From assembly GCA_002478225.1 (NCBI GenBank), contig DLMV01000073.1, positions 1 through 44,856 of the forward strand: a stretch of 44,856 nt of DNA. The letters are read 5' to 3'. Under the pieces are notes generated by a model. That model did no database searches and was not told where the DNA came from. It was given only the letters and a program-made list of their open reading frames with translations. The translations under genes were made by a program, and so were the position numbers. Each line of letters opens with the position of its first letter. Within the stretch, counting starts at the first letter, position 1. This document shows positions 16,496 through 24,910 of the stretch, piece after piece. Source of the stretch: Deltaproteobacteria bacterium UBA7527 (lineage in GTDB: Bacteria > Desulfobacterota > Syntrophorhabdia > Syntrophorhabdales > Syntrophorhabdaceae).

Positions 16496-18655
16496 TTATA
16501 ATGCTGCGGTTTTATGCTCAACCTGCTCAAGCAGACATTGGCGGTACTGGTCCATGACAAACCGCCATCCCGGATTAATGACACAGGTAGTATCTTCAGC
16601 TTCGATGACCGCGGGACCGAAGATCACGTTTCCAGGCTGAAGCATCTCAGAGGCGTATATCCTGGTCTCAAGGGACTTACCCGCGTTCACAAAATAGACC
16701 GGCCTGGTCCCCTTGAGGGCATCCGGAATCGGTGTTTCGCCGGACAGTTCACGAGCCATCAACTCAACGTGCTTACTTGGTACCGAGGCCTTGAGGAAAA
16801 AATTCTCAATATTGATACCGCCCTGTGGAAACGCAGCCTCCGGAGTATAAACCTGGGCGTAGGTCTCCTCAAAACACTTGCAGATATCCATAACGTCCTG
16901 GGTCGAATGAAGTTCCAGGTGGGGTGACTCGACCTTGGTGAAGTTGTACTGCATCCCGTAGCGCATCTCTAATTCGAGCGTGAACTTTACGTCCTCCGGT
17001 AGATATCCTTCCATCTGGAGGTCTCTCAGCGCCAGATCGCTTAACTCCTTTACGATGCCGTTGAAGGTTTCATAGTCTTCTGTATAGGCCTGGGTAGCAT
17101 ATTGAAAGATCTTTATCATCCGCGACCGGTCGAAGACCTGCATGATATCTATCGTTGAAGCGCCGAAGGCCCCGAAAACAGGCGAGAAGGGCGACACCAC
17201 AACCTTCTTCACCTCCATGTATGGTGCGATATCAAGCGCATGCGAGGGTCCTGCACCACCGCAGGCAAAAACGACAAACTCTCTCGGATCGTAGCCCTTT
17301 AAAACAACCTCATTGAAGACTTCCTGTCCCATCTTCGCATCTATTATCCGGCGAATACGTACTGCGGCCTCCGTCACGTCAATGCCGAGAGGTTCTGCGA
17401 TCTTTTCCCGGATGGCCTTTTCGGCAAGGTCCCTCTTGAGCTTCATTTTACCGCCCAGGTAGTTATCCGGATTCAAATAGCCTAATATCAGGTCAGCGTC
17501 TGTTACCGTCGGCTCCGTTCCCCCCTGGTCATAACAGGCAGGACCGGGCATTGATCCCGCCGATTGAGGGCCGACCTCGAGTCTGTTGCCGAACAGCCGG
17601 TTTATCCATGCGATGGATCCGCCGCCCGCTCCTATCGATTTCACCTCTATGGCAGGGATATTCGTGCGCCATCTATCGATGACCGGGATAAAGTCGTATG
17701 TCCGGATCTGACCGTCGGAGACAATCCCGATATCATAGGATGTCCCTCCCATATCCGTAAAAATGATATTCTTCATTCCATAAAGGTCGCCGAGATAACG
17801 GCTTCCGTAAAGGCCTGAAACAGGACCGGCGTTGTAAGTAAATATAGCCCTCGTCCGTGTTGCCTTCTTCATTCCGCCAACGTTCTGGACCAGCATCAAC
17901 GGGCGGGCATACCCATTATCTTTCAACTCCCAGATAAGGCGGGACAATTCCTCTGCCATGACGCTGTGAATGTATGCATTCACGACGGCAGAGGTGAACC
18001 TGGTATACTCGCCCATCTTCGGCGATATGTTATGAGAAAGAAAAACCGGCATGCTGCCGAGATAGTCCTCCGGATACTCATCCTCGATAATCTCCTTGAC
18101 CATCATCTCGTGGCTGGGGTTATAGTAGGATGATATAAAGCAGATAATATAACCCATAGCCCCTTTCTCAACAAGGTACTTAAGTTTCTCGAGGACATCG
18201 TCCTTCCTGATAGGCAACACCACATTTCCGGACGAGTCTATTCGCTCATGCACCCCGACAATCATGTCCCTTGGGACCAACGGGGTCGGCTTCATGATTC
18301 TCGCGAGGTCCTTGTTCTCCATTCCCGATGCACCATCGGCCCATGAACGGGCGCGCCCGATTGCAATCGTGTCCTCAAACCCGGCCGTTGTAATAATTCC
18401 AAGCTTAGGCCCTGTCCGCTCGATGAGTGCATTGGTACCCAGCGTCGTACAATAGTGGATGGCATCACATTCGGACAGAAATTTCTTGAGCGGTGTGTTG
18501 AAGTTTTTGGCAAGTTCCTTCAATCCCCTTAGAAATCCCACCGACAGATCATAATGAGTCGTCGGAGTTTTTGTCAGCGTGATCTGCCCCCCACGTTGCG
18601 CACAACAAAAATCAGTAAATGTCCCGCCAATATCTACATCGACTGTGTAACCCAT
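16496..18655 (-). CDS. HyuA-type ATPase subunit of the carboxylase (second copy)
   Basis: Protein of 719 residues; the AGGAGGAG ribosome site overlaps the stop of the gamma-subunit gene. It has the actin-like ATPase signatures of HyuA: DVDIGGTFTDF at the N-terminus, TDMGGTSYDIG in the middle, GAGGGSIAW, and ACGGAGPSHA towards the end. These bind ATP and phosphorylate the ketone enol and/or bicarbonate in acetone/acetophenone carboxylases. It differs clearly from the other HyuA of this operon, so the two probably form an alpha/alpha' pair as in acetophenone carboxylase rather than a recent duplication. Hydantoinase activity is possible by family but does not fit the neighbours. Confidence 0.87.
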   Translation of the reverse strand: MGYTVDVDIGGTFTDFCCAQRGGQITLTKTPTTHYDLSVGFLRGLKELAKNFNTPLKKFLSECDAIHYCTTLGTNALIERTGPKLGIITTAGFEDTIAIGRARSWADGASGMENKDLARIMKPTPLVPRDMIVGVHERIDSSGNVVLPIRKDDVLEKLKYLVEKGAMGYIICFISSYYNPSHEMMVKEIIEDEYPEDYLGSMPVFLSHNISPKMGEYTRFTSAVVNAYIHSVMAEELSRLIWELKDNGYARPLMLVQNVGGMKKATRTRAIFTYNAGPVSGLYGSRYLGDLYGMKNIIFTDMGGTSYDIGIVSDGQIRTYDFIPVIDRWRTNIPAIEVKSIGAGGGSIAWINRLFGNRLEVGPQSAGSMPGPACYDQGGTEPTVTDADLILGYLNPDNYLGGKMKLKRDLAEKAIREKIAEPLGIDVTEAAVRIRRIIDAKMGQEVFNEVVLKGYDPREFVVFACGGAGPSHALDIAPYMEVKKVVVSPFSPVFGAFGASTIDIMQVFDRSRMIKIFQYATQAYTEDYETFNGIVKELSDLALRDLQMEGYLPEDVKFTLELEMRYGMQYNFTKVESPHLELHSTQDVMDICKCFEETYAQVYTPEAAFPQGGINIENFFLKASVPSKHVELMARELSGETPIPDALKGTRPVYFVNAGKSLETRIYASEMLQPGNVIFGPAVIEAEDTTCVINPGWRFVMDQYRQCLLEQVEHKTAAL

Positions 18656-18663
18656 GTCTCCTC

Positions 18664-19041
18664 CTACATAGTCCCCGTTTTTTTTGTTTTGTCTTTTGTT
18701 TTGGTTTTGGCGTCAATCCCATGCCGCCGCTTCATGTCATCGATGTCAAACTCTATGTCATGAGTAACCGGGTGTCCAGGCGGCAGGTATTCATTATCAA
18801 TCATAAGGCCGCATTGCGGGCAATAGAATTCGATTATCCGGCACCATTCAGGGTCCGGCGCAAAGGAAAAAGGTGAGTTCTCAACGAGAGGGTTGTGCAC
18901 CTCCACGGGCATCCGCTCCCTCACTAAGCACCCTTTCTTGTAATTCTCCCGGGCGAGCACCAACTCTTTGCCGCAGCGATTGCAGCACCATTTCTCTGCT
19001 GCCAGATCCAGATCAAGCGCTTCGGTGATCCTTATCTTCAT
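18664..19041 (-). CDS. Small zinc subunit, acetone carboxylase gamma-like
   Basis: Protein of 125 residues. The ATG at 19041 is preferred because the GAGGAGG inside the end of the upstream HyuA is seven bases away; an ATG at 19047 overlaps the HyuA stop (ATGA) but sits one base after the site. Two zinc-ribbon pairs are visible, Cys20/Cys23 (CNRC) and Cys74/Cys77 (CPQC). The final 15 residues are mostly Lys, Thr and Asp (KTKTKDKTKKTG). Small zinc subunits of this size occur in acetone carboxylase (gamma) and acetophenone carboxylase and are diagnostic for ketone carboxylases within the HyuA/HyuB family. The gene sits between the two HyuA genes. Confidence 0.8.
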   Translation of the reverse strand: MKIRITEALDLDLAAEKWCCNRCGKELVLARENYKKGCLVRERMPVEVHNPLVENSPFSFAPDPEWCRIIEFYCPQCGLMIDNEYLPPGHPVTHDIEFDIDDMKRRHGIDAKTKTKDKTKKTGTM

Positions 19042-19043
19042 AA

Positions 19044-21068
19044 TCATACCTCCTCGAATATACCGTTGAGATACTCGTCCACCCTATATGTCCAACCCTT
19101 GCGAACCACATAGGTTGTATCGAGCGCTTCAACGATTGCCGGACCTTCGACCAGGTTGCCGGGTAACAGATTTGACCTGTTGTATATAGGTGTTTCAACC
19201 ATGCCTGCCCCCTTCTCCCAGCATACCGGCCGGGTCCCGATGAAGGCCTTTTTGGGTTCACTGCCGGCCAAGTCGAACCGGCTGGTCTCGTAATGAGGGA
19301 TCTGCGCAGTAGCATGCATGAATAACAGGGGTCCGTAGATGTCAGGACCTTCATAAAGCTTCGGGGTCTGTTTTTTGAGCGCCTTATCGAGCGTTTCCGA
19401 CCAGTCTTTGCCGTTAACGATCACGCGGCCCTCGGGTACGTCGCCCCCCCTGCTCAGGAAAAACTCCACGTGGTTCAGCACCTGATCTTCCCTGAAGCCT
19501 TCGCCCCGCATATCCCTCGCAGCCTCGGCATACATTGACCTTACCAAGCTTTCTACCCTGTCCTGGTCAATCACCATACGGCCGTCTTTCTTGAGCCACA
19601 TGCCCAGGCGCCGGGAGTAGATATGCCAGATATCCATGCTGGACAGGGAACATGCGGAGAAGACCGAAGCGTACAAAGGGGCTATTATCTTCTTGATGCC
19701 GGCATATTTTGCAAACCCGCAACAGTGAGCCGAACCAGCACCGCCGTATATGACCAGGGCAGGCACAAAGCCGGCCCCCTCCGCTTCGATGACCTCTTTT
19801 AATGCAGTACCCATATTGGAGTCCACCTTGTCTCTTATAGCAAGTGCCGCCTCAAGTACCTCACAACGCAACTGGGAAGCTACCTTCGCCTCTATTGCTT
19901 CGGTAGCCCTGGAGCCATCCAGCTTCATCTTGCCCCCCAGGTAATAGCCGGGATCAATGTATCCAAGCGCCACATCGGCATCTGTGACTGTTGCCTGTGT
20001 GCCGCCCAGGTTAAAGCAAGCCGGCCCGGGAAGGGCACCGGCAGACTGCGGGCCTACCTGGAGCTCACCCTTTCGTACCGTGGCGATCGAGCCGCCACCC
20101 GCTCCGATAGGTCGTATAGCAACCATCGGGACACTGAGATCCAGACCCTCGACGTTCGGCCGCAGCGTAAAATTTGGCTGACCGTTTCTCACCACGCCGA
20201 TATCAAAGGAAGTTCCACCCATGTCCCCTGAGACCAAATGTTTTATTCCGTAAAGTTTTCCCAGCGACATCACACCCATTAATCCGGCAGCTGGTCCGGA
20301 ATTATAGGTATTGATCGCTTTTGTGTTTGCCACCCTTGCAACCCCGCCTGTTGCATGAACGATGAGCAGGGGCCTGGTAAAATACTTCTTTCTCAGGTCC
20401 TCGCCTGCCTTATAAAGGAACTTTACGAGCCTTGCGTGTATATAGGCGTTTACAACCGCTGTATTAACCCTTTCCTGATCACCCGGCAGATTCGTAGTAT
20501 CAGAGGATAGAAAAACAGGCACCGATCCAAGATAGTCCCTTGGATACTCCCCTTTGAGCCAGGTACGGACCTGTCGCTCATGCACAGGATTAAAGACGGA
20601 GTTTTTGAGGGAGACAACGAGACAACGCGCACCGAGGTCGAGCAGTTCCTGACCCGCTCTCAGCACCTCATCTTTTTTCAACCCTTCAACCTCTTCCCCG
20701 TTTTTCCCTATCAGACCCCCCAGGGTCCTTACCATCTCCGGATATACGAGGGGAGATTCCTCTTCCTCGTTCACAACTTGGAGTTCCTTATCTTCTCCCC
20801 TGCTCAGTATAAGTCCGATTTTTGTTCCATTTCTCTCAATCAGCGTGTTCGTCCCGATCGTGGAGGAAAAACGTATTACTTCCGTCTCCGTCAACATATC
20901 CTCCAGGGAGACCTCGAACTGGCCGGCTCCTGCTTTGATGCATTCGACAAAACAGACCGTGAGGTCATGATGTGTTGTTGGTACCTTCACCGTTTCAACG
21001 CGAGTATCTTTAACGAAAAAACCATCTGTGAAGGTTCCGCCGGTGTCAATGTCAATTGTGTAACCCAT
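19044..21068 (-). CDS. HyuA-type ATPase subunit of the carboxylase (first copy)
   Basis: Protein of 674 residues with a GGGAGGAGG site. Actin-like ATPase motifs: DIDTGGTFTDG at the N-terminus, SGDMGGTSFDIG, GAGGGSIATV, and VIYGGAGSAHCCG. It is the first gene of the carboxylase operon and its last codons carry the ribosome site for the gamma subunit, suggesting tightly coupled expression. Compared with the second HyuA it is 45 residues shorter and has SAHCC in place of PSHA in the C-terminal motif. Together with the second HyuA, the zinc protein and HyuB it makes up the alpha, alpha', gamma and beta set described for the acetophenone carboxylase core. A sigma70-type promoter with an overlapping dyad lies about 130-170 bases upstream. 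Confidence 0.87.
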   Translation of the reverse strand: MGYTIDIDTGGTFTDGFFVKDTRVETVKVPTTHHDLTVCFVECIKAGAGQFEVSLEDMLTETEVIRFSSTIGTNTLIERNGTKIGLILSRGEDKELQVVNEEEESPLVYPEMVRTLGGLIGKNGEEVEGLKKDEVLRAGQELLDLGARCLVVSLKNSVFNPVHERQVRTWLKGEYPRDYLGSVPVFLSSDTTNLPGDQERVNTAVVNAYIHARLVKFLYKAGEDLRKKYFTRPLLIVHATGGVARVANTKAINTYNSGPAAGLMGVMSLGKLYGIKHLVSGDMGGTSFDIGVVRNGQPNFTLRPNVEGLDLSVPMVAIRPIGAGGGSIATVRKGELQVGPQSAGALPGPACFNLGGTQATVTDADVALGYIDPGYYLGGKMKLDGSRATEAIEAKVASQLRCEVLEAALAIRDKVDSNMGTALKEVIEAEGAGFVPALVIYGGAGSAHCCGFAKYAGIKKIIAPLYASVFSACSLSSMDIWHIYSRRLGMWLKKDGRMVIDQDRVESLVRSMYAEAARDMRGEGFREDQVLNHVEFFLSRGGDVPEGRVIVNGKDWSETLDKALKKQTPKLYEGPDIYGPLLFMHATAQIPHYETSRFDLAGSEPKKAFIGTRPVCWEKGAGMVETPIYNRSNLLPGNLVEGPAIVEALDTTYVVRKGWTYRVDEYLNGIFEEV

Positions 21069-21194
21069 TTCCTCCTCCCATAATTACCATGTTTTTTTGC
21101 TTCCAAAACCCCTTCGATTGAATAATTGCTCAATATTTCCAATAAGCATATGACTCATAACATGCTACCAAATAACCATTTTGAATATTTTTTT

Positions 21195-21241
21195 GGTCGG
21201 TCGCTCAATTTATAATACAAAAAAAGACCATTTCTTGTCAA
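21195..21241 (-). promoter_or_regulatory. Promoter and operator-like site of the carboxylase operon
   Basis: On the minus strand TTGACA (21241-21236, perfect -35) is followed after 18 bases by TATTAT (21217-21212). Immediately downstream, over the expected transcription start, lies ATTGAGCGACCGACC (21209-21195), which shares ATTGANCGANC with the two dyads at 7380-7415. A repressor bound here would block the start of transcription. The remaining bases between the hyuA start and the insertion element are AT-rich with no other clear signal. Confidence 0.55.
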
Positions 21242-21269
21242 ATAAATTTTTTAAAAAATATTTGACTAG

Positions 21270-22251
21270 CTACATTCCACCATTAATCGCACCACTGAAG
21301 ACTTCATAGGGCGTAGCGTAATGTAAACATTTTCTTGGCCGGTTGTTAAGCAGTGTTTCCACCTTCCGTATCTGAGCGTCACCCACGAGTGAGAAATCGG
21401 TCTTTTTTGGGAAGAACCGCCTGACCAGACCAACAGCGTTTTCAACGGTCCCTTTCTCCCAGCTGTGAAAGGGGGTGCAGAAATAGGTCTTGGTCCCGAG
21501 GGAACGTGTAATCTCACGGTGTTCCGTGTTCTCTGATCCATTATCCAGAGTGAGCGTCTTTCTGACATCCGCCGGAAGGGCATGGAACCGGAGAATAACA
21601 GCGCTTTTCATTGCGTTGGCGGTTTTGCGGCGTAACCGTGTCAACTGCACATACCGGCTCTTTCTTTCTGCGAGCACCTGCAATGCTGCGGGGCTTTTTC
21701 TTGAAATGACCGTATCTCCTTCCCAATGACCGATGACGTTCCTTCCTGCTGCTTCATGGGGCCGCTCGGTAAGCGAGATCCGCTCCGGGATATGGCTTTG
21801 TTTGTGTCTCCGGCTATGGCCCCGCTGGTATCGTTTGCGATGTCTCCGTGCCAGGCATCCAATCAGTTCCGGAGCTTCACAGTAGATATACTGATAGATC
21901 GCCTCATAGCCAATGTGCAATCCTGGATACTCCAGAGGGATCCTCCCTGCTATCTGTTCCGGCGACCAGTGTTCTTTGAGCTTCTCAACCACATATTCCA
22001 GGATACGCTGATCCTTGAGCCGGGGGCGTCGGTGGGATTCAACCCTTCGTCGTGTCGCCCGTTCATGCGCCTTATGGGCCAGGTAATACCCTTATGTAGA
22101 TGGGCGGGGTATTCTGTTCAAGCTCGCGGCCTATGGTGGTGTGGTGTCGGCCAAGGCAGCGTCCTATTTCCCTTCGGCTTTTCCCCTGGGCCAGCATCAT
22201 ACCTATCATCTCCCTCTCTTCTAAGCTCAAATGGCTGTGTTTCCTGCCCAC
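21270..22251 (-). pseudogene. IS30-family transposase, frameshifted
   Basis: A GTG at 22251 behind GGGAGGAGG opens a frame with the IS30 N-terminus (HLSLEEREMIGMMLAQGKS, then REIGRCLGRHHTTIGREL). The reading continues to IYIR and then leaves frame at a CCC run (22089-22091 on the plus strand). Removing one base restores YYLAHKAHERATRRRVESH and joins the 240-residue C-terminal frame. That part has the DDE-type core: HWEGDTVI, TLDNGSEN, and HSWEKGTVENAVGLVRRFFPK. One extra base thus splits an otherwise complete transposase of about 325 residues, so the element is probably inactive unless frameshifting or a read error is involved. The stop lies about three bases beyond the apparent end of the element. 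Confidence 0.8.
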
Positions 22252-22304
22252 TTCGGATACCTCCTCCCTCTATTGTACCCAAAGTGGTGCGTTTACTTAT
22301 GGAA
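21275..22304. mobile_element. IS30-type insertion sequence (ends approximate)
   Basis: Inverted repeats bracket the transposase: 22283-22304 reads AGTGGTGCGTTTACTTATGGAA, and the reverse complement of 21275-21296 matches it at 18 of 22 positions (the first nine are identical). This gives an element of about 1.03 kb, normal for IS30. I see no matching target duplication directly outside the repeats. The left end is only about 34 bases upstream of the -35 box of the carboxylase promoter. Confidence 0.6.
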
Positions 22305-22428
22305 CTTGTGCTATGATTTCTCTGTGTTTTCGTTCGTTTCAATGGACCCGCCCGGACACCGAAGCGAGCCCAAGGGAGAAAGTCCTTGACACGTTAGAGG
22401 CTGTAAGGTAAGAAAAGTCGGTGAACGA

Positions 22429-23405
22429 ATGAAGGAAAATTATGGAGTACATCAACTGAAGACACCCTTGCCGTTTCCAGTGGAAAGCGTCAATAGCTAC
22501 TTCTTCCCTGAACCGGTTCCCACCCTGCTCGACGTACCACCATGGGCGACTACTTCATAAAAACGTTGGAAAAAGGACTGAATGCAGTCGGCTCCTCCCT
22601 TGCAGAGATCAGGCGGATCATTATCACCCACCCGCACATCGACCATTTTGGTTCAGCGCGTGACATTTCCGAAAAGGGGGAGGTTGAAATATGGATACAC
22701 GAGGCCGCAGCGCAAGCCCTTGAAGAATATGAAGAGGACTTTCTTGATACAAATCGCTTCTTTGAATCGCTGCTCGGAAAATCAGGGATCCCGGAGGAAC
22801 TCCTGGGGACAAACCACCCGATTTTTCGATTGGCTCAAAGGGTTCGCTTGTAGTGTATTGCCTACCAGATTACTGAAAAACGGGGACTAATTCCAATTGT
22901 CGTCATTGAATCTAAGAGCGGTTCACGTTCCCGGGCATACCCCTTACTGTATGCTTTTCTGGGACCAGGACAAGAAAATTGCATTCACCGGGGACTTCCT
23001 CCTGAAGGATATATCTTCGAATCCCCTCTAGCAACGTCCCTGGGCCGTCCCGCAAGGCTACCGCAGCGTTACCAGCTACGCCCGCTCTTTAGAGCATGTG
23101 AGAGCCATGAAGCTTAAAGCCGCCTTTCCAGGCCATGGGGAACCCATATACAGGCCTTCTGAAAGGATTACAGAGCTTCTTCGTTTCATGATCCGCAGAA
23201 AAAACAGATCCGGCATATCCTTTCGACCGGCGCCACCACGCCTTTTCAGATAATCCTGCGCCTTTTTCCCGGATTGCCTCCTGACCAGCTTTTACTGGCC
23301 CTTTCCGAAGTGATCGGATACCTGGAGACCTTTGAAGACGAAGGACTTGTGGAGCGTCACGAAACCGGGCACGAGCTTTCATTCCGCCTCATGGACCGGC
23401 AGTGA
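22429..23405 (+). pseudogene. Metallo-beta-lactamase-fold hydrolase, multiply broken
   Basis: Pieces of one MBL-fold protein appear in successive frames. An ATG start at 22429 gives LPFPVESVNSYFF and PTLLD. A shift near 22540 gives EIRRIIITHPHIDHFG, the metal-binding HxHxDH motif. After further shifts near 22820-22920 come VHVPGHTPYCM and AFTGDFLLKD. A TAG interrupts NPL-QRPW (about 23030), then AAFPGHGEP, and a last shift near 23215 leads to a C-terminal region (TPFQIILRLF...LETFEDEGLVERH) that looks like the winged-helix tail of LACTB2-type hydrolases. At least three frameshifts and one nonsense codon make a functional product very unlikely. It lies beside the equally damaged IS element. 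Confidence 0.75.
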
Positions 23406-23528
23406 TACTGCGCTCCCTTATCAGTCCCACCCCGCACCACTGCAATGCCCCGTTGACAATGCATTTAAAGGGTGCGCTCGCCCAGCCGCGGCGCGCATAG
23501 ACGAATCGGCGATGCGGCCGTCTATCTG

Positions 23529-24752
23529 TTAGAATTGCCTCTTTTTTCCGTCCGAACAGACCAGTTCGATCGGCACTGCCGGATCCTGCGTGGCGCGGTG
23601 GATTATCTTTCCCACGACCCTGTTGTTGTTCTCGTTCGCCTCTGTCACATCGTTTTTGATGTCAACATCTGCAAAATAAGAGGTCTCACCCTCACCCTGG
23701 AATGTGACCGATCTGCTAAAATAATGATACTCGTTCTTTTTGAGTGGAGGCACATCAAATTCCTTATGTCCCTGCCCGTCCACCCAGATGCTCATCTTCG
23801 AGGGCGAAGACGTTCTGTCGCCGACGTTCCCAGCAAAGGCCATGATGCCGGCAGGCGATCCTACGGATACCTTGCGGGGATTATAGATGCATGCAACGAG
23901 ATCAGCCAGACTTCCGCCGCGGACGCTTACGTGCACGGTCTTCTGATCAGGCAGCATCTTGTCGCCGAACCCTGGTGTCCAGAATCTCCCTACTATCACA
24001 CTGACGCAGACGTCACCGCTTACGGGGAACTTTTCCGTGTGGGTAATATAGATATGGTCGCCGAAATTGAGGGCCGGGACCGCATATTCGATCTTCTTTG
24101 CTTCAGCGTAGGTTGTAAGACCGCAGAACCCCATGATGATGAACGCCTTCATCGGCTCGCTCTTTGCATTGCCCCCGTTGTCGATGCGGGCCCTGATGAC
24201 CGCTTCCTGGCCTGCATCAATCGTCTGAGGCGTTACCGTGAGCTGGCCGACCGTAAGGTCGGCCTTGGCGTTAACGATCGTAAATGGCGCGCTCTCGGCA
24301 GCGACCTTCTTATCCACCGTCTCGACCTTCACCTTATAGTCTGAACCCCATATGTCCATGGGCACCTTCCATTGATAACCGTTCACACAGACCGATGGGG
24401 TGATCTGCAGGATCTCCGCGCCGTCCTTCATAAGGCCTATCCGGAAACAATTGCTCGGGATGCTCCCCTGTTTCGACCACTCTATGACCATATCGTTCCC
24501 CTGGACGAAGTAGTCGCCGCTTTTTGGCCTCATCAACGTAAGCGTGCCGTATTTCACCGCATCGGGAACTGATATCGTCTTTGCCGCGGGAGTATCGGGC
24601 ACGGATCTCACGGGAGCGCTGTCGGTCTTCGGTTTTACGGTTGGCCTGGTCTGTCTCGTCGTGTCAGTCTTTATCTCTGCGCAGAGGACAGGGGAACTTA
24701 TTAAGACGATCAGCGCCGTCACAACAAACATCCATCCGATGCGTGATCTCAT
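23529..24752 (-). CDS. Exported protein with CARDB-type Ig-like domains
   Basis: Protein of 407 residues from the ATG at 24752 (AAAGGAGG site); a longer frame upstream lacks a ribosome site. Signal peptide of about 25 residues ending LCAE, then a Thr/Lys/Pro-rich linker. An N-terminal Ig-like domain (LMRPKSGDYFVQGNDMVIEW, ending SAPFTIV) resembles Kre9/KNH-type domains. It is followed by two CARDB-like domains: one from about DLTVGQLTV with DAGQEAVIRARIDNGGN, and one from DLVACIYNP ending with the typical DVTEANENNN. CARDB domains mediate adhesion or act as spacers at the cell surface. It is divergent from the trehalose operon, sharing a 158-base intergenic region; no functional link is proven. 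Confidence 0.75.
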   Translation of the reverse strand: MRSRIGWMFVVTALIVLISSPVLCAEIKTDTTRQTRPTVKPKTDSAPVRSVPDTPAAKTISVPDAVKYGTLTLMRPKSGDYFVQGNDMVIEWSKQGSIPSNCFRIGLMKDGAEILQITPSVCVNGYQWKVPMDIWGSDYKVKVETVDKKVAAESAPFTIVNAKADLTVGQLTVTPQTIDAGQEAVIRARIDNGGNAKSEPMKAFIIMGFCGLTTYAEAKKIEYAVPALNFGDHIYITHTEKFPVSGDVCVSVIVGRFWTPGFGDKMLPDQKTVHVSVRGGSLADLVACIYNPRKVSVGSPAGIMAFAGNVGDRTSSPSKMSIWVDGQGHKEFDVPPLKKNEYHYFSRSVTFQGEGETSYFADVDIKNDVTEANENNNRVVGKIIHRATQDPAVPIELVCSDGKKRQF

Positions 24753-24849
24753 GGCAACCTCCTTTTTATGTATAGGTTCCATTGTCATATACTTACTCAT
24801 ATTTTTCAATGAATTTTTAGGAGCGGCAGGGTAGAGACATTGGGCTTCT

Positions 24850-24878
24850 TTGAATAAATGCGTACGATATAGTACAAT
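24850..24878 (+). promoter_or_regulatory. Probable promoter of the trehalose operon
   Basis: TTGAAT (24850-24855) and TACAAT (24873-24878) are separated by exactly 17 bases and lie 33 bases before the OtsA-fusion start. The transcript would begin near the run of A residues that precedes GGGAGA. The spacing supports a sigma70-type promoter; no operator is obvious. Confidence 0.45.
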
Positions 24879-24910
24879 AAACAAAAAAAAGGGAGACTCA
24901 TCGGCTCATC

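Noticed and set aside
22080..22100. Programmed frameshifting in the IS transposase
   Set aside because: IS30 transposases are usually single-frame, and the CCC/GGG run here lacks the A-rich slippery form or a clear downstream stem, so a disabling indel is simpler.
23470..23528. ATAGACG/CGTCTAT inverted repeat as terminator of the CARDB protein gene
   Set aside because: Only seven pairs around a long loop, and no T-run follows on the minus strand.
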